Of a stretch of 64,000 bases of DNA, positions 63,861 to 64,000 are shown in pieces. The DNA lies in assembly GCF_964656455.1 (NCBI RefSeq), contig NC_135716.1, positions 82,672,484-82,736,483 of the forward strand, written 5' to 3'. The stretch comes from Halichoerus grypus (Eukaryota; Chordata; Mammalia; Carnivora; Phocidae). The notes beneath the pieces were generated by a model, which was not told the origin of the DNA, did not search any database, and was given only the letters and a program-made list of their open reading frames with translations. How positions within the stretch are numbered: position 1 is the stretch's first letter; each line of letters begins with the position of its first letter. A program made the position numbers and the translations under genes.

Positions 63861-64000
63861 GTTATTTTGATAGTTCCTCTCTGTTCCTTTCTTCTCTTGC
63901 TCTCTTCTTTCATGATTTGTTGGCTTTCTTTAGCAAAATATTTGGATTCCTTATTGTTTTTTTTAAATTTATTACTGTTTTTTTTAAATTTTTTTTATTC

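Larger units (their letters stand above)
59899..64000 (-). mobile_element. Long LINE-1 copy, minus orientation, running off the window
   Basis: Read on the minus strand it has, from the right edge, remnants of L1 ORF2 in order: endonuclease (about 63,165-63,860), reverse transcriptase with an altered active-site motif (61,956-61,967) and C-terminal zinc-knuckle region (60,365-60,757). The 3' UTR follows, with cacctgaaactaatataac and gttaactatactggaac near 59,915-59,960. The reading frame is broken many times, so it is an inactive copy. At least 4.1 kb is present; the 5' UTR and ORF1 would lie beyond 64,000. Confidence 0.93.

Overview
This is nuclear DNA from a mammal of the order Carnivora, most likely a caniform (dog, bear, mustelid or seal lineage). 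The evidence is two tRNA-derived CAN/SINEC SINEs with caniform-style tails, several LINE-1 copies with the carnivore-type 3' UTR, older MIR and L2-like repeats, and two spliced exons that I recognise as TMEM135. There is no prokaryotic gene content. Nearly all the short open frames on the left are by-products of a non-coding satellite.

Region 1 (1-52,822, array open on the left) is one tandem satellite with at least four levels of order. The oldest level is a diverged monomer of about 228 bp. Monomers combine into three block types: S (455 bp, two monomers), M (746 bp) and L (1,142 bp, five monomers). The blocks form a higher-order repeat (HOR) of exactly 3,708 bp with the order L-S1-M-S2-S3-S4. 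Twelve full copies in this window all have that exact length. Diagnostic variants in HOR copies 6-11 alternate, which gives a further 7,416-bp super-repeat. Copy 3 is a 1,597-bp deletion form explained by unequal crossover between S1 and S4. Copies 14-16 at the right edge are rearranged and increasingly diverged. The edge is interrupted by a 5'-truncated LINE-1 with a 16-bp target-site duplication, and the satellite stops abruptly at 52,822.

Region 2 (52,823-59,898) is ordinary AT-rich intronic DNA. On the minus strand it holds two consecutive TMEM135 coding exons, at 59,530-59,676 and 56,316-56,385, with good splice signals and phases that fit. Around them are an L2-like fragment, two SINEs, a MIR, L1 3' fragments and microsatellites. 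No later TMEM135 exon was seen between 56,315 and the array, so the array appears to lie in the intron downstream of the 56,316-56,385 exon, or next to a broken or duplicated copy of the gene.

Region 3 (59,899-64,000) is one old LINE-1 in minus orientation running off the window. It contains decayed remains of ORF2: endonuclease, reverse transcriptase and C-terminus.

The most interesting element is the satellite. It is CpG-rich, unusually regular in length and hierarchical, and it sits beside or inside a conserved gene. I do not recognise it as any named satellite, but I could not search a repeat library.
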